From assembly GCA_016840595.1 (NCBI GenBank), contig JAEOSA010000109.1, positions 1-6,577 on the forward strand: DNA of 6,577 bases, read 5' to 3'. Each line of letters opens with the position of its first letter. Position 1 is the stretch's first letter. This document shows positions 1-4,002 of this stretch, piece after piece. The notes beneath the pieces were generated by a model. The model made no database searches and had not been told where the DNA came from. It saw only the letters and a list, made by a program, of their open reading frames with translations. The translations under genes and the position numbers were made by a program. The DNA comes from Candidatus Hermodarchaeota archaeon (GTDB lineage: Archaea > Asgardarchaeota > Hermodarchaeia > Hermodarchaeales > Hermodarchaeaceae).

Positions 1-198
1 GATATGACAGCATCGCTCTCTGGATGTGTGGTTTGCAACACCATAATCCTCGAGGGTCCCAACGCTGTAGGCATCATTAACCTTTGCACTGAAAATGTCA
101 AATTCCATCACAACCCAATTCTTGGACCTTAAATCAGTGATAGCAAAAAAACTCGAAGCCATCTGGGAGGCGTCTGCCTCCCTCTCCATCTTTTTCAT
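1..198 (-). CDS. possible 5' part of an unrecognised protein, runs off the left edge
   Basis: Reading the minus strand from an ATG at 198 gives 66 codons with no stop up to the window edge. The product begins MKKMEREADASQMASSFF and continues with a mixed hydrophobic and polar composition that looks protein-like. Methionines at residues 4 and 13 are alternative starts. No strong Shine-Dalgarno sequence precedes the first ATG. It is divergent from the gene at 254, with a 55-nt gap that would hold both promoters. A perfect 7-bp hairpin at 165-182 lies inside the frame, which is unusual for coding sequence. I do not recognise the family. The main support is the long open frame and its plausible composition; a 66-codon open frame can occur by chance, so this is tentative. 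Confidence 0.4.
   Translation of the reverse strand, partial: MKKMEREADASQMASSFFAITDLRSKNWVVMEFDIFSAKVNDAYSVGTLEDYGVANHTSRERCCHI
165..182. repeat. perfect 7-bp hairpin
   Basis: GGGAGGC (165-171), loop GTCT, GCCTCCC (176-182). Read on the minus strand it is followed by a seven-T run at 154-148. It lies inside the possible minus-strand gene at 1-198, near its start. It may be an RNA structure in that message or a chance palindrome. Confidence 0.5.
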
Positions 199-208
199 TG
201 GTGAACTG

Positions 209-248
209 ATTAAAAAATTCCGTAGTACCTTATTAAGCTGAGAGAGGT
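209..248 (+). promoter_or_regulatory. probable promoter and ribosome binding site of the 254-691 gene
   Basis: An AT-rich TATA-like stretch at 209-216 (TTAAAAAA) lies about 40 nt before the ATG. GAGGT at 244-248 is a good match to the anti-Shine-Dalgarno sequence, five bases before the ATG at 254, and supports that start. The TATA assignment is by eye. Confidence 0.45.
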
Positions 249-253
249 AAACA

Positions 254-691
254 ATGGAGTATTCGGATCTTGTTAAGGGCTATCGACAATTAATTAGCAA
301 GCCCATTGAGTTTGCTCTCACAGATGACCATCCTGAACGAGTTGTGACAATCCACGAAACTGTGTGGCTCAGGATTCTTCTCATTCAAAACCTCAAGAAT
401 CCTGATATAGTAAGACTTGTGGTTGAGGTGTCTTTTCCAAGTTGGGTATATGCTCTTCCTGTGGTACTCAATAATGACGAAGTAATAAAGGAATCGTCAC
501 GCAATCTTCCAGATATATTGAAGGAGATGGTAATCCACTTAGAATATCTCCATAAGCTGAGTGATGTGGGGTTTCGGTTAGAGCTTTTGGCGGAGGAAGG
601 GATTTGGAGTGCCTCAACTGAGCTTAAACAACCTCCATCGAAAGAACTATTCAATGCTCTTGTACACAAAAAATCAATGGCTAAACACTAA
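254..691 (+). CDS. unrecognised 145-residue protein
   Basis: The protein starts MEYSDLVKGYRQL and has 145 residues. The start is supported by GAGGT five bases upstream. I do not recognise the family. It has no signal peptide, no transmembrane segment and no cysteines. A hydrophobic middle (about residues 38-75, with ETVWLRILLIQNL, RLVVEVSF and WVYALPVVL) alternates in a way that suggests beta strands. It is followed by a charged, probably helical stretch (DILKEMVIHLEYLHKL, about residues 87-102), and the C-terminus is basic. It is probably a small cytoplasmic protein. It stands alone: the possible gene to its left is divergent, and tRNA-Leu to its right is on the other strand. The open frame, ribosome binding site and composition make it likely to be real, but no function can be given. 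Confidence 0.7.
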   Translation: MEYSDLVKGYRQLISKPIEFALTDDHPERVVTIHETVWLRILLIQNLKNPDIVRLVVEVSFPSWVYALPVVLNNDEVIKESSRNLPDILKEMVIHLEYLHKLSDVGFRLELLAEEGIWSASTELKQPPSKELFNALVHKKSMAKH

Positions 692-702
692 TCTAAGATT
701 AG
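688..702 (+). terminator. small hairpin at the stop codon of the 254-691 gene
   Basis: CTAATC (688-693), loop TAA, GATTAG (697-702): a perfect 6-bp stem overlapping the TAA stop at 689-691. It is AT-rich and followed by GTTTCGATT, not a clean T run. It may be a weak terminator or 3'-end structure. Confidence 0.3.
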
Positions 703-842
703 GTTTCGATTAAGGAATAATGGTCATTGCTTGTGTAATAACGGAAGAAGAAAAGGCAACTTGTGTCAACTTGTCACGCGCCAGAGACGGAATTTATTTT
801 CTTTACATTTTTGTCCTTCAAACTTCTTGATAAAAATAAAAT

Positions 843-953
843 TGGTGCGGGGGCCGGGCTTCGAACCCGGGAACTCCTACGAGACAGGATCTTAAGTCCT
901 GCGCCTTTGACCAAGCTTGGCTCTGGGGTCTACGTTACGGTAGAAACCCCCGC
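843..953 (-). tRNA. tRNA-Leu(UAA) with a 23-nt intron at 8/9
   Basis: On the minus strand the acceptor GCGGGGG (953-947) pairs with CCCCCGC (853-847). A73 is at 846 and an encoded CCA at 845-843. The anticodon stem CAGGA/TCCTG encloses loop CTTAAGA, giving anticodon TAA (894-892). A long variable arm (CTC GTAG GAG) marks it as class II, and the T-arm CCGGG TTCGAAG CCCGG is intact. An extra 23 nt (945-923) separates T8 from A9. Removing it yields a normal 85-nt tRNA-Leu. A T-rich tract follows the 3' end on the minus strand (about 840-828) and would serve as terminator. It stands alone, opposite in direction to the Met-Thr pair. Identity is certain; the intron boundaries rest on the BHB fold. 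Confidence 0.95.
923..945 (-). other. tRNA-Leu intron between positions 8 and 9
   Basis: The BHB reads outer helix GGC (954-952)/GCC (921-919), central helix GGGG (951-948)/CCCC (928-925), 5' bulge GTT (947-945), 3' bulge AGA (924-922). The inner stem is TCTAC/GTAGA with a six-base loop. Cutting after the second base of each bulge restores T8-A9 and an ordinary D-arm. The central helix uses acceptor bases 3-6 and the outer helix uses the base at -1, so the intron fold and the mature acceptor stem exclude each other. Confidence 0.85.
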
Positions 954-1093
954 CGCTTAGTCTTTGTGGCGGTGACCCTTTGTTCACCCCGCTTGTATTA
1001 AGGTAAAAATGAGAGTAGTTTAATGGTTTAAAATTGCTTCGTGTTGGGGATGGGGTACTGGGAATATCCGTGTTGGTAACGGCTAGAATAACG
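954..1093. other. intergenic stretch between tRNA-Leu and tRNA-Met
   Basis: No convincing gene on either strand. It should hold the tRNA-Leu promoter, but no clear TATA box sits 25-30 nt before 953; the nearest AT-rich element (minus strand TTAATAC, 1001-995) is about 45 nt away. A 5-bp hairpin GGTGA/TCACC lies at 971-988. Confidence 0.4.
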
Positions 1094-1100
1094 CTTAAAA
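1094..1100 (+). promoter_or_regulatory. TATA box of the tRNA-Met/tRNA-Thr unit
   Basis: CTTAAAA, followed by GG, is centred about 27 nt before the first base of tRNA-Met (1124), the expected distance for an archaeal promoter starting at or just before the tRNA. Confidence 0.6.
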
Positions 1101-1154
1101 GGTACGGGTTGTGGTTTAGTGCTGCCGAGGTAGCTTAGCCTGGTTGAGCGCCAG

Positions 1155-1186
1155 ACTAGTAACCATTCTTGGAATAATAGGGTGAT
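1155..1186 (+). other. tRNA-Met intron 1 (position 30/31), 32 nt
   Basis: BHB: outer GAG (1146-1148)/CTC (1188-1190), central CGCC (1149-1152)/GGTG (1181-1184, one G-U), 5' bulge AGA (1153-1155), 3' bulge ATA (1185-1187). The inner stem is CTA/TAG topped by ATTC/GAAT. The base ACT is repeated at both ends, so sequence alone leaves four possible cuts; the BHB selects this one. Confidence 0.8.
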
Positions 1187-1193
1187 ACTCATA

Positions 1194-1242
1194 GGGCTTT
1201 GCCCCAGGGTCAGAATAGTATGATGACTGGCGCACCGGAGAA
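1194..1242 (+). other. tRNA-Met intron 2 (canonical 37/38), 49 nt
   Basis: The outer helix is the anticodon stem CCAGA/TCTGG, complete only after intron 1 is removed. The central helix is CTC (1188-1190)/GAG (1238-1240) plus an A-G mismatch; the 3' bulge is AAA (1241-1243) and the 5' bulge TAG (1192-1194). The intron folds internally through TGCcCCAG/CTGGcGCA. Confidence 0.75.
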
Positions 1243-1264
1243 ATCTGGAGGTCGCGGGTTCGAA

Positions 1265-1290
1265 TCGAAGCCTGGTGGGTTTCGCGGAAG
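1265..1290 (+). other. tRNA-Met intron 3 (T-loop 59/60), 26 nt
   Basis: BHB: outer helix is the T-stem GCGGG/CCCGC, central TTCG (1259-1262)/CGGA (1285-1288, one U-G), 5' bulge AAT (1263-1265), 3' bulge AGG (1289-1291). The inner 7-bp stem is CGAAGCC/GGTTTCG with loop TGGTG. All parts fit the 3-4-3 BHB rule. Confidence 0.87.
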
Positions 1291-1320
1291 GCCCGCCCTC
1301 GGCACCATTCGAGGATGTAA

Positions 1321-1397
1321 GCCTCAGTGGCATAGCATGGTAGCGCACTGCCTTGGTAAGGCAGGGGTCCCGGGTTCGAATCCCGGCTGAGGCTCCA
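1321..1397 (+). tRNA. tRNA-Thr(GGU), no intron
   Basis: The acceptor GCCTCAG (1321-1327) pairs with CTGAGGC (1387-1393). The discriminator is T73 and CCA is encoded at 1395-1397. The anticodon stem CTGCC/GGCAG surrounds TTGGTAA, anticodon GGT (1355-1357). The D-arm and T-arm (CCGGG TTCGAAT CCCGG) are regular. It is the only uninterrupted tRNA in the window. It begins 13 nt after the CCA of tRNA-Met and has no TATA box of its own, so the two are most likely transcribed together. A T5 run at 1399-1403 directly after CCA probably ends transcription. Confidence 0.97.
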
Positions 1398-1398
1398 C

Positions 1399-1403
1399 TT
1401 TTT
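1399..1403 (+). terminator. oligo-T terminator of the Met-Thr unit
   Basis: Five Ts directly after the CCA of tRNA-Thr, the usual archaeal tRNA termination signal. Confidence 0.45.
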
Positions 1404-1415
1404 CATTTAGCGTCA

Positions 1416-1488
1416 GGTCTCTGTTGGAAATAAATCAGTGTACTGGTTAATTTGGTGTTGTGTTGGTTCAATGGGTCAAACAGAGACC
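1416..1488. repeat. 10-bp inverted repeat just before the TnpB reading frame
   Basis: GGTCTCTGTT (1416-1425) and AACAGAGACC (1479-1488) are perfect inverted copies 53 nt apart. The second arm abuts an ATG at 1489. It may mark the left end of the mobile element or form a stem in the 5' leader. The loop is rich in GTTG/GGTT motifs. Confidence 0.6.
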
Positions 1489-1510
1489 ATGCCTTTATCT
1501 GAAGTAGTAG

Positions 1511-2809
1511 AATCGTCGTAATCGATCACAAAAAGAACTTCAAAATCATACTCAAATAATCGAATCAGTTACACGAACTGTTTGGCTTAACTTACCTGAA
1601 GTTAATTCGGATGTTGTCTTTCGATTACGACGATTATTCACTCGAGCGATCAAACGGTTTATCACCCGTCTAAAGGAGGGAAACTGCACAGAAAAGGAAA
1701 TCTACCATGAACTCAGGAAGCATTCAACTTTTGCCCAACTTCCTGCCCGAATGCTAGATCGGGCAGGACGAGAAGCCTATCAATGGTTTTCTTATTGGCG
1801 AAAGGAACGCTTTCTAACTAATGAATTACTGAAGAACTGGGCTAAGTGGGCTTCGAAGAATGGTATTGCTTTTCCTGAACCTCTAATGGGACAAAACCGA
1901 ATAGTTTCATATTCAGGAAACCTCAAAGGTTGGCCAGGCAGTCAACGTGGACAATGGCCTCAAACAAACCTACGGCTATTCGTTGACTCAGATTCCCTGG
2001 ATTTCCAAGTATCCATTGATAGAGTGATTGTCAAAACACGGGCTGTTATTGGTGGCACACCTGAAAAGCTTCTTCGTCAAGCGCTCAATGGAAAAAAAGG
2101 ATATTCGATTGGGGCTCCTAGGCTCATTAACCGTGAAGGCAAGGCCTACTTAGCTGTACCAGTGACAACCAAAGTCCCAATCCCAAAGATAGAAAATTTA
2201 ACCCATCCAACAGTGATAGGTGTGGATTTAGGAATAAATACTCTTGCTGCTGCTGTAGCAATTTCCTATGATGAACGAATACTTCCTGCAAAGGTAGTAT
2301 CTGGAAAACGGCTTAAACATCAATTAAGACAGCTTTGGGGAAAACGAAGAAGAGCTTCAAGACTGAAAAAGTCTGAGAAAATTCAAGCTCTTGATAAAAA
2401 AACCAAACATACCATTCAACATTGGACTAACACAACTGCAAACGAAGTTGTACGGTATGCAACCAAATTCAATCAACCGGTTATTTCTCTTGAAAATCTT
2501 AGTACGTATCAAGCCACTCGTAGAAGAACCTCTTGGGCAAAACCCCAACTAAGAGACCAGCTTGGTAAATGGGCTAGAGGAGAAATTGGCAAAACCATCC
2601 AAAGAAACGCTGCATTACAAGGCATTCCTGTAATTTGGGTAAATGCAGCTTATTCGAGTCGAATCTGCCCTCGAGGATGCCTTTGCATGCTAACAAGATC
2701 TAGTCGTTCCGTTTTTCAGTGTCCTGCTTGTGGCGTCAAACTTCCAAGAGATATCAACGCTGCAATTGAACTAGCAGGTCGCGGTATACGTCTAATAAAG
2801 AAATGTTAA
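1511..2809 (+). CDS. tnpB: TnpB-family RNA-guided nuclease (IS200/IS605 type), start codon lost or shifted
   Basis: TnpB proteins are RuvC-type nucleases guided by an RNA from the element's own right end. The RuvC triad is visible: D in GVDLG (codon 2225), E in ISLENLS (codon 2492) and D in PRDINAA (codon 2750). A zinc finger precedes the last one, with an unusual first half CPRGC (CxxxC) and a normal CPACG. A basic linker (KRRRASRLKK) lies near 2345-2375. The frame is open from 1511, after a TAG, and the upstream part (TRTVWLNLPEV, RRLFTRAIKRFITRL) clearly belongs to the protein. No ATG, GTG or TTG occurs in this frame before 1751. An ATG at 1489 in the next frame encodes MPLSEVVESS and then stops, so a one-base shift probably separated the true N-terminus. 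Translation from 1751 would give 352 residues, some 80 short. No tnpA is present, so it is IS1341-like. Confidence 0.85.
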   Translation, partial: NRRNRSQKELQNHTQIIESVTRTVWLNLPEVNSDVVFRLRRLFTRAIKRFITRLKEGNCTEKEIYHELRKHSTFAQLPARMLDRAGREAYQWFSYWRKERFLTNELLKNWAKWASKNGIAFPEPLMGQNRIVSYSGNLKGWPGSQRGQWPQTNLRLFVDSDSLDFQVSIDRVIVKTRAVIGGTPEKLLRQALNGKKGYSIGAPRLINREGKAYLAVPVTTKVPIPKIENLTHPTVIGVDLGINTLAAAVAISYDERILPAKVVSGKRLKHQLRQLWGKRRRASRLKKSEKIQALDKKTKHTIQHWTNTTANEVVRYATKFNQPVISLENLSTYQATRRRTSWAKPQLRDQLGKWARGEIGKTIQRNAALQGIPVIWVNAAYSSRICPRGCLCMLTRSSRSVFQCPACGVKLPRDINAAIELAGRGIRLIKKC

Positions 2810-2815
2810 GATGGA
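2805..2815. repeat. left arm of the 11-bp inverted repeat
   Basis: GTTAAGATGGA; its inverted copy is at 3034-3044. The TAA stop of tnpB (2807-2809) lies inside this arm. Confidence 0.7.
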
Positions 2816-3033
2816 ATAACTCACTATGTTTGTGGACAACGCAAACACGCCCTCCATGACCATTAAATGGCTGGATGGTGAGGGCACCAGAAAGGCCCTG
2901 ATTTGGAACGGGTAAGTCCGATATTCTTAAGCGCTCTTGCTTGGCAAGAACACTAGTGTATCCCCCTTTGCTCAATATCGGCTCCATTCCAACGAATCGT
3001 GAACTTATGGACACGAACTTTCTCGCCCGAGGC

Positions 3034-3044
3034 TCCATCTTAAC
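3034..3044. repeat. right arm of the 11-bp inverted repeat
   Basis: TCCATCTTAAC, the inverted partner of 2805-2815. AT-rich sequence starts just after it and may mark the edge of the element. Confidence 0.7.
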
Positions 3045-3080
3045 ACTATTTATTTTTCATCTGCATGTTTTCTATGAGAG

Positions 3081-3134
3081 ATTTTTAAGTGTCTAAGGAA
3101 TGAAGTGCTATGCAGACAATCTATCGCAGGTGAG
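3081..3134 (+). promoter_or_regulatory. rpiA promoter and ribosome binding site
   Basis: ATTTTTAAG (3081-3089) is a TATA-like element that would start transcription near 3112. AGGTGA (3128-3133) matches the archaeal anti-Shine-Dalgarno sequence, eight bases before the ATG at 3142. Together they favour 3142 over the earlier in-frame ATG at 3100. Confidence 0.5.
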
Positions 3135-3141
3135 CCATACA

Positions 3142-3828
3142 ATGACCGCTAATAAGGAAAAGCGTCTTGCTGCAGAAGCTGCAATTCGTCATGTGTCAGA
3201 TGGGATGTGTCTCGGGGTTGGAACTGGGTCAACCGTTGCAATTTTTATTGAATTGCTCGCTGAGAGAATCTCAGCAGAGGGTATCTCGATTACAGCTGTG
3301 CCCAGTTCTTATGCTACGTTACTTCAGCTTCATGATGTAGGAATTTCCACTACTCCGCTTGGATGTGTAACCAGCTTGCCTTGTGCGGTTGATGGAGCGG
3401 ATGAAGTTGATGCCAAATTGGCTCTGATAAAAGGGGGTGGTGCAGCTCTGCTCCGTGAAAAAATCTTAGCTGAAGCTGCTCAACAATTTGTCATCATTGT
3501 TGACAATGCAAAACTAGTCAAAGCCTTGGGGACTCGGGTTCCCGTACCTGTAGAAGTCCTTCCCGAGGCGCTAGCACTTGCGATGGATCGCATCCAACAA
3601 CTAGGCGGCTCACCCATGCTTCGCCAAGCTGAAAGAAAAGCTGGTCCTGTAATCACTGACAATGGAAACTTCATCTTGGATGTGACAGTTCCGAAAATCT
3701 CCAATCCTGCAAAGCTTGACAAGGACTTGAAATCCATTCCAGGCATCATTGAGAGTGGCTTTTTTCCCAACCAAGCCGATGTCGTCTATGTTGGTCAAGA
3801 AAAAGGTGTCAAGCTCTTACAGCGATAA
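3142..3828 (+). CDS. rpiA: ribose-5-phosphate isomerase A
   Basis: RpiA interconverts ribose 5-phosphate and ribulose 5-phosphate in the cytoplasm, supplying ribose for nucleotides. The protein, 228 residues from ATG 3142, matches the family along its whole length: phosphate-binding loop GVGTGST (25-31), SSYAT (55-59), DGADEVD (84-90) and KGGGAALLREK (97-107). D84, D87, K97 and E106 correspond to the catalytic residues D81, D84, K94 and E103 of the E. coli enzyme. VTDNGNFILDV and the C-terminal NQADVVYVG segment are also typical. An earlier in-frame ATG at 3100 would add 14 residues not found in the family; AGGTGA before 3142 supports the shorter form. It stands alone between a TnpB element and tRNA-Arg, 46 nt upstream of the latter. 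All key residues are present. Confidence 0.97.
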   Translation: MTANKEKRLAAEAAIRHVSDGMCLGVGTGSTVAIFIELLAERISAEGISITAVPSSYATLLQLHDVGISTTPLGCVTSLPCAVDGADEVDAKLALIKGGGAALLREKILAEAAQQFVIIVDNAKLVKALGTRVPVPVEVLPEALALAMDRIQQLGGSPMLRQAERKAGPVITDNGNFILDVTVPKISNPAKLDKDLKSIPGIIESGFFPNQADVVYVGQEKGVKLLQR

Positions 3829-3895
3829 AACGCAACATGCATAAGGCACGAATTGCTTTGCTTGAAAGAACACTGGGCCCGTGGCCAAGCCGGAT

Positions 3896-3914
3896 AGGAT
3901 TTGCCTCCCTGGAG
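3896..3914 (+). other. tRNA-Arg D-loop intron, 19 nt
   Basis: Central helix CCGG (3890-3893)/CTGG (3909-3912, one G-U), 5' bulge ATA (3894-3896), 3' bulge AGA (3913-3915), inner stem GGA/TCC with a six-base loop. Cutting after the second bulge base gives GGATAAGGC, the normal archaeal tRNA-Arg D-loop. The outer helix (GCC/GGC of the D-stem) is separated by unpaired bases, so this BHB is relaxed. Confidence 0.8.
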
Positions 3915-3953
3915 AAGGCGCCGGCCTCCTAAGCCGGAGATCCCGGGTTCGAA

Positions 3954-3980
3954 AACGTCTAATACTCAAGACGTCGATAT
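3954..3980 (+). other. tRNA-Arg T-loop intron (59/60), 27 nt
   Basis: The outer helix is the T-stem CCGGG/CCCGG. The central helix is TTCG (3948-3951)/CGAT (3975-3978) with one U-U mismatch, 5' bulge AAA (3952-3954), 3' bulge ATT (3979-3981). The inner 6-bp stem is ACGTCT/AGACGT with an eight-base loop. The site is the same as that of intron 3 of tRNA-Met. Confidence 0.83.
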
Positions 3981-4002
3981 TCCCGGCGGGCCCGCCCTTT
4001 TC

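Larger units (their letters stand above)
1124..1307 (+). tRNA. tRNA-Met(CAU), elongator type, with three introns
   Basis: The acceptor GCCGAGG (1124-1130) pairs with CCTCGGC (1297-1303); A73 is at 1304 and CCA at 1305-1307. Exon pieces are 1124-1154, 1187-1193, 1243-1264 and 1291-1304. Joined, they give anticodon stem CCAGA/TCTGG around loop CTCATAA (anticodon CAT, 1190-1192) and T-arm GCGGG TTCGAAG CCCGC, 74 nt in all. The G1-C72 pair argues against the initiator, which in archaea usually starts A1-U72. Ile2 (CAU) is possible but fits the acceptor sequence less well. Introns fall at 30/31 (32 nt), 37/38 (49 nt) and 59/60 (26 nt). The seven-base exon carrying most of the anticodon loop makes this gene easy to misread as an AGT tRNA. 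It shares a promoter with tRNA-Thr, which begins 13 nt later. Confidence 0.93.
2805..3044 (+). ncRNA. structured region after tnpB, candidate omegaRNA (reRNA) or right end
   Basis: An 11-bp perfect inverted repeat, GTTAAGATGGA (2805-2815, containing the tnpB stop) and TCCATCTTAAC (3034-3044), encloses 240 nt. Inside are GCCCTC/GAGGGC (2849-2854/2880-2885) over CCAT/ATGG, CCGATATT/AATATCGG (2918-2925/2974-2981) enclosing TCTTGC/GCAAGA (2935-2940/2944-2949), and TCGTG/CACGA (2997-3001/3012-3016). Such nesting suggests a folded RNA. TnpB guide scaffolds are known to lie at the 3' end of tnpB, so this is the natural place for one. Transcript and ends are inferred; it may instead be a small palindromic element inserted at the tnpB stop. 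Confidence 0.45.
3875..3994 (+). tRNA. tRNA-Arg(CCU) with introns in the D-loop and T-loop
   Basis: The acceptor GGGCCCG (3875-3881) pairs with CGGGCCC (3987-3993). The discriminator is G73 (3994). CCA is not encoded, unlike the other five tRNAs here. The anticodon stem CCGGC/GCCGG surrounds CTCCTAA, anticodon CCT (3928-3930). Removing 19 nt from the D-loop (3896-3914) and 27 nt from the T-loop (3954-3980) gives a regular 74-nt tRNA with D-arm GCC...GGC and T-arm CCGGG TTCGAAT CCCGG. The anticodon loop itself has no intron. A TTTT run follows at 3998-4001. The gene converges on the endonuclease gene, whose stop codon is only 8 nt away. No strong TATA box is evident; CATAAG at 3840-3845 is about 32 nt upstream. 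Confidence 0.93.

Noticed and set aside
757..774. Short direct repeat CAACTTGT twice (757-764, 767-774)
   Set aside because: Only two 8-base copies, with no further units or context; not a CRISPR array or a recognisable operator.
763..960. 65-codon plus-strand open frame over tRNA-Leu
   Set aside because: It is antisense to a well-supported tRNA and contains the typical translated T-arm; no ribosome binding site.
1151..1165. tRNA-Thr-like reading of the interrupted Met gene with anticodon AGT (CCAGA CTAGTAA)
   Set aside because: Archaeal tRNAs essentially never use A34, no acceptable BHB supports that splice, and a CTCATA exon with a perfect BHB at 30/31 gives a normal tRNA-Met.
1116..1406. 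Open frames on both strands over tRNA-Met and tRNA-Thr (peptides such as RDSNPGPLPYQG)
   Set aside because: These are translations of tRNA T-arms, a familiar artefact; the tRNA folds account for every base.
2754..3038. 94-codon open frame on the minus strand over the region after tnpB
   Set aside because: It runs through the inverted repeats and into the tnpB 3' end antisense. The dense palindromic structure explains the region better than a protein does, and no motif is recognisable. A small protein cannot be fully excluded.
3100..3141. Longer rpiA start at 3100
   Set aside because: It adds 14 residues not found in the family and lies only about 15 nt from the probable TATA element; AGGTGA before 3142 supports the shorter start.
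3480..3798. Minus-strand open frames inside rpiA
   Set aside because: They are antisense to a gene with all catalytic residues conserved, so they are shadows.
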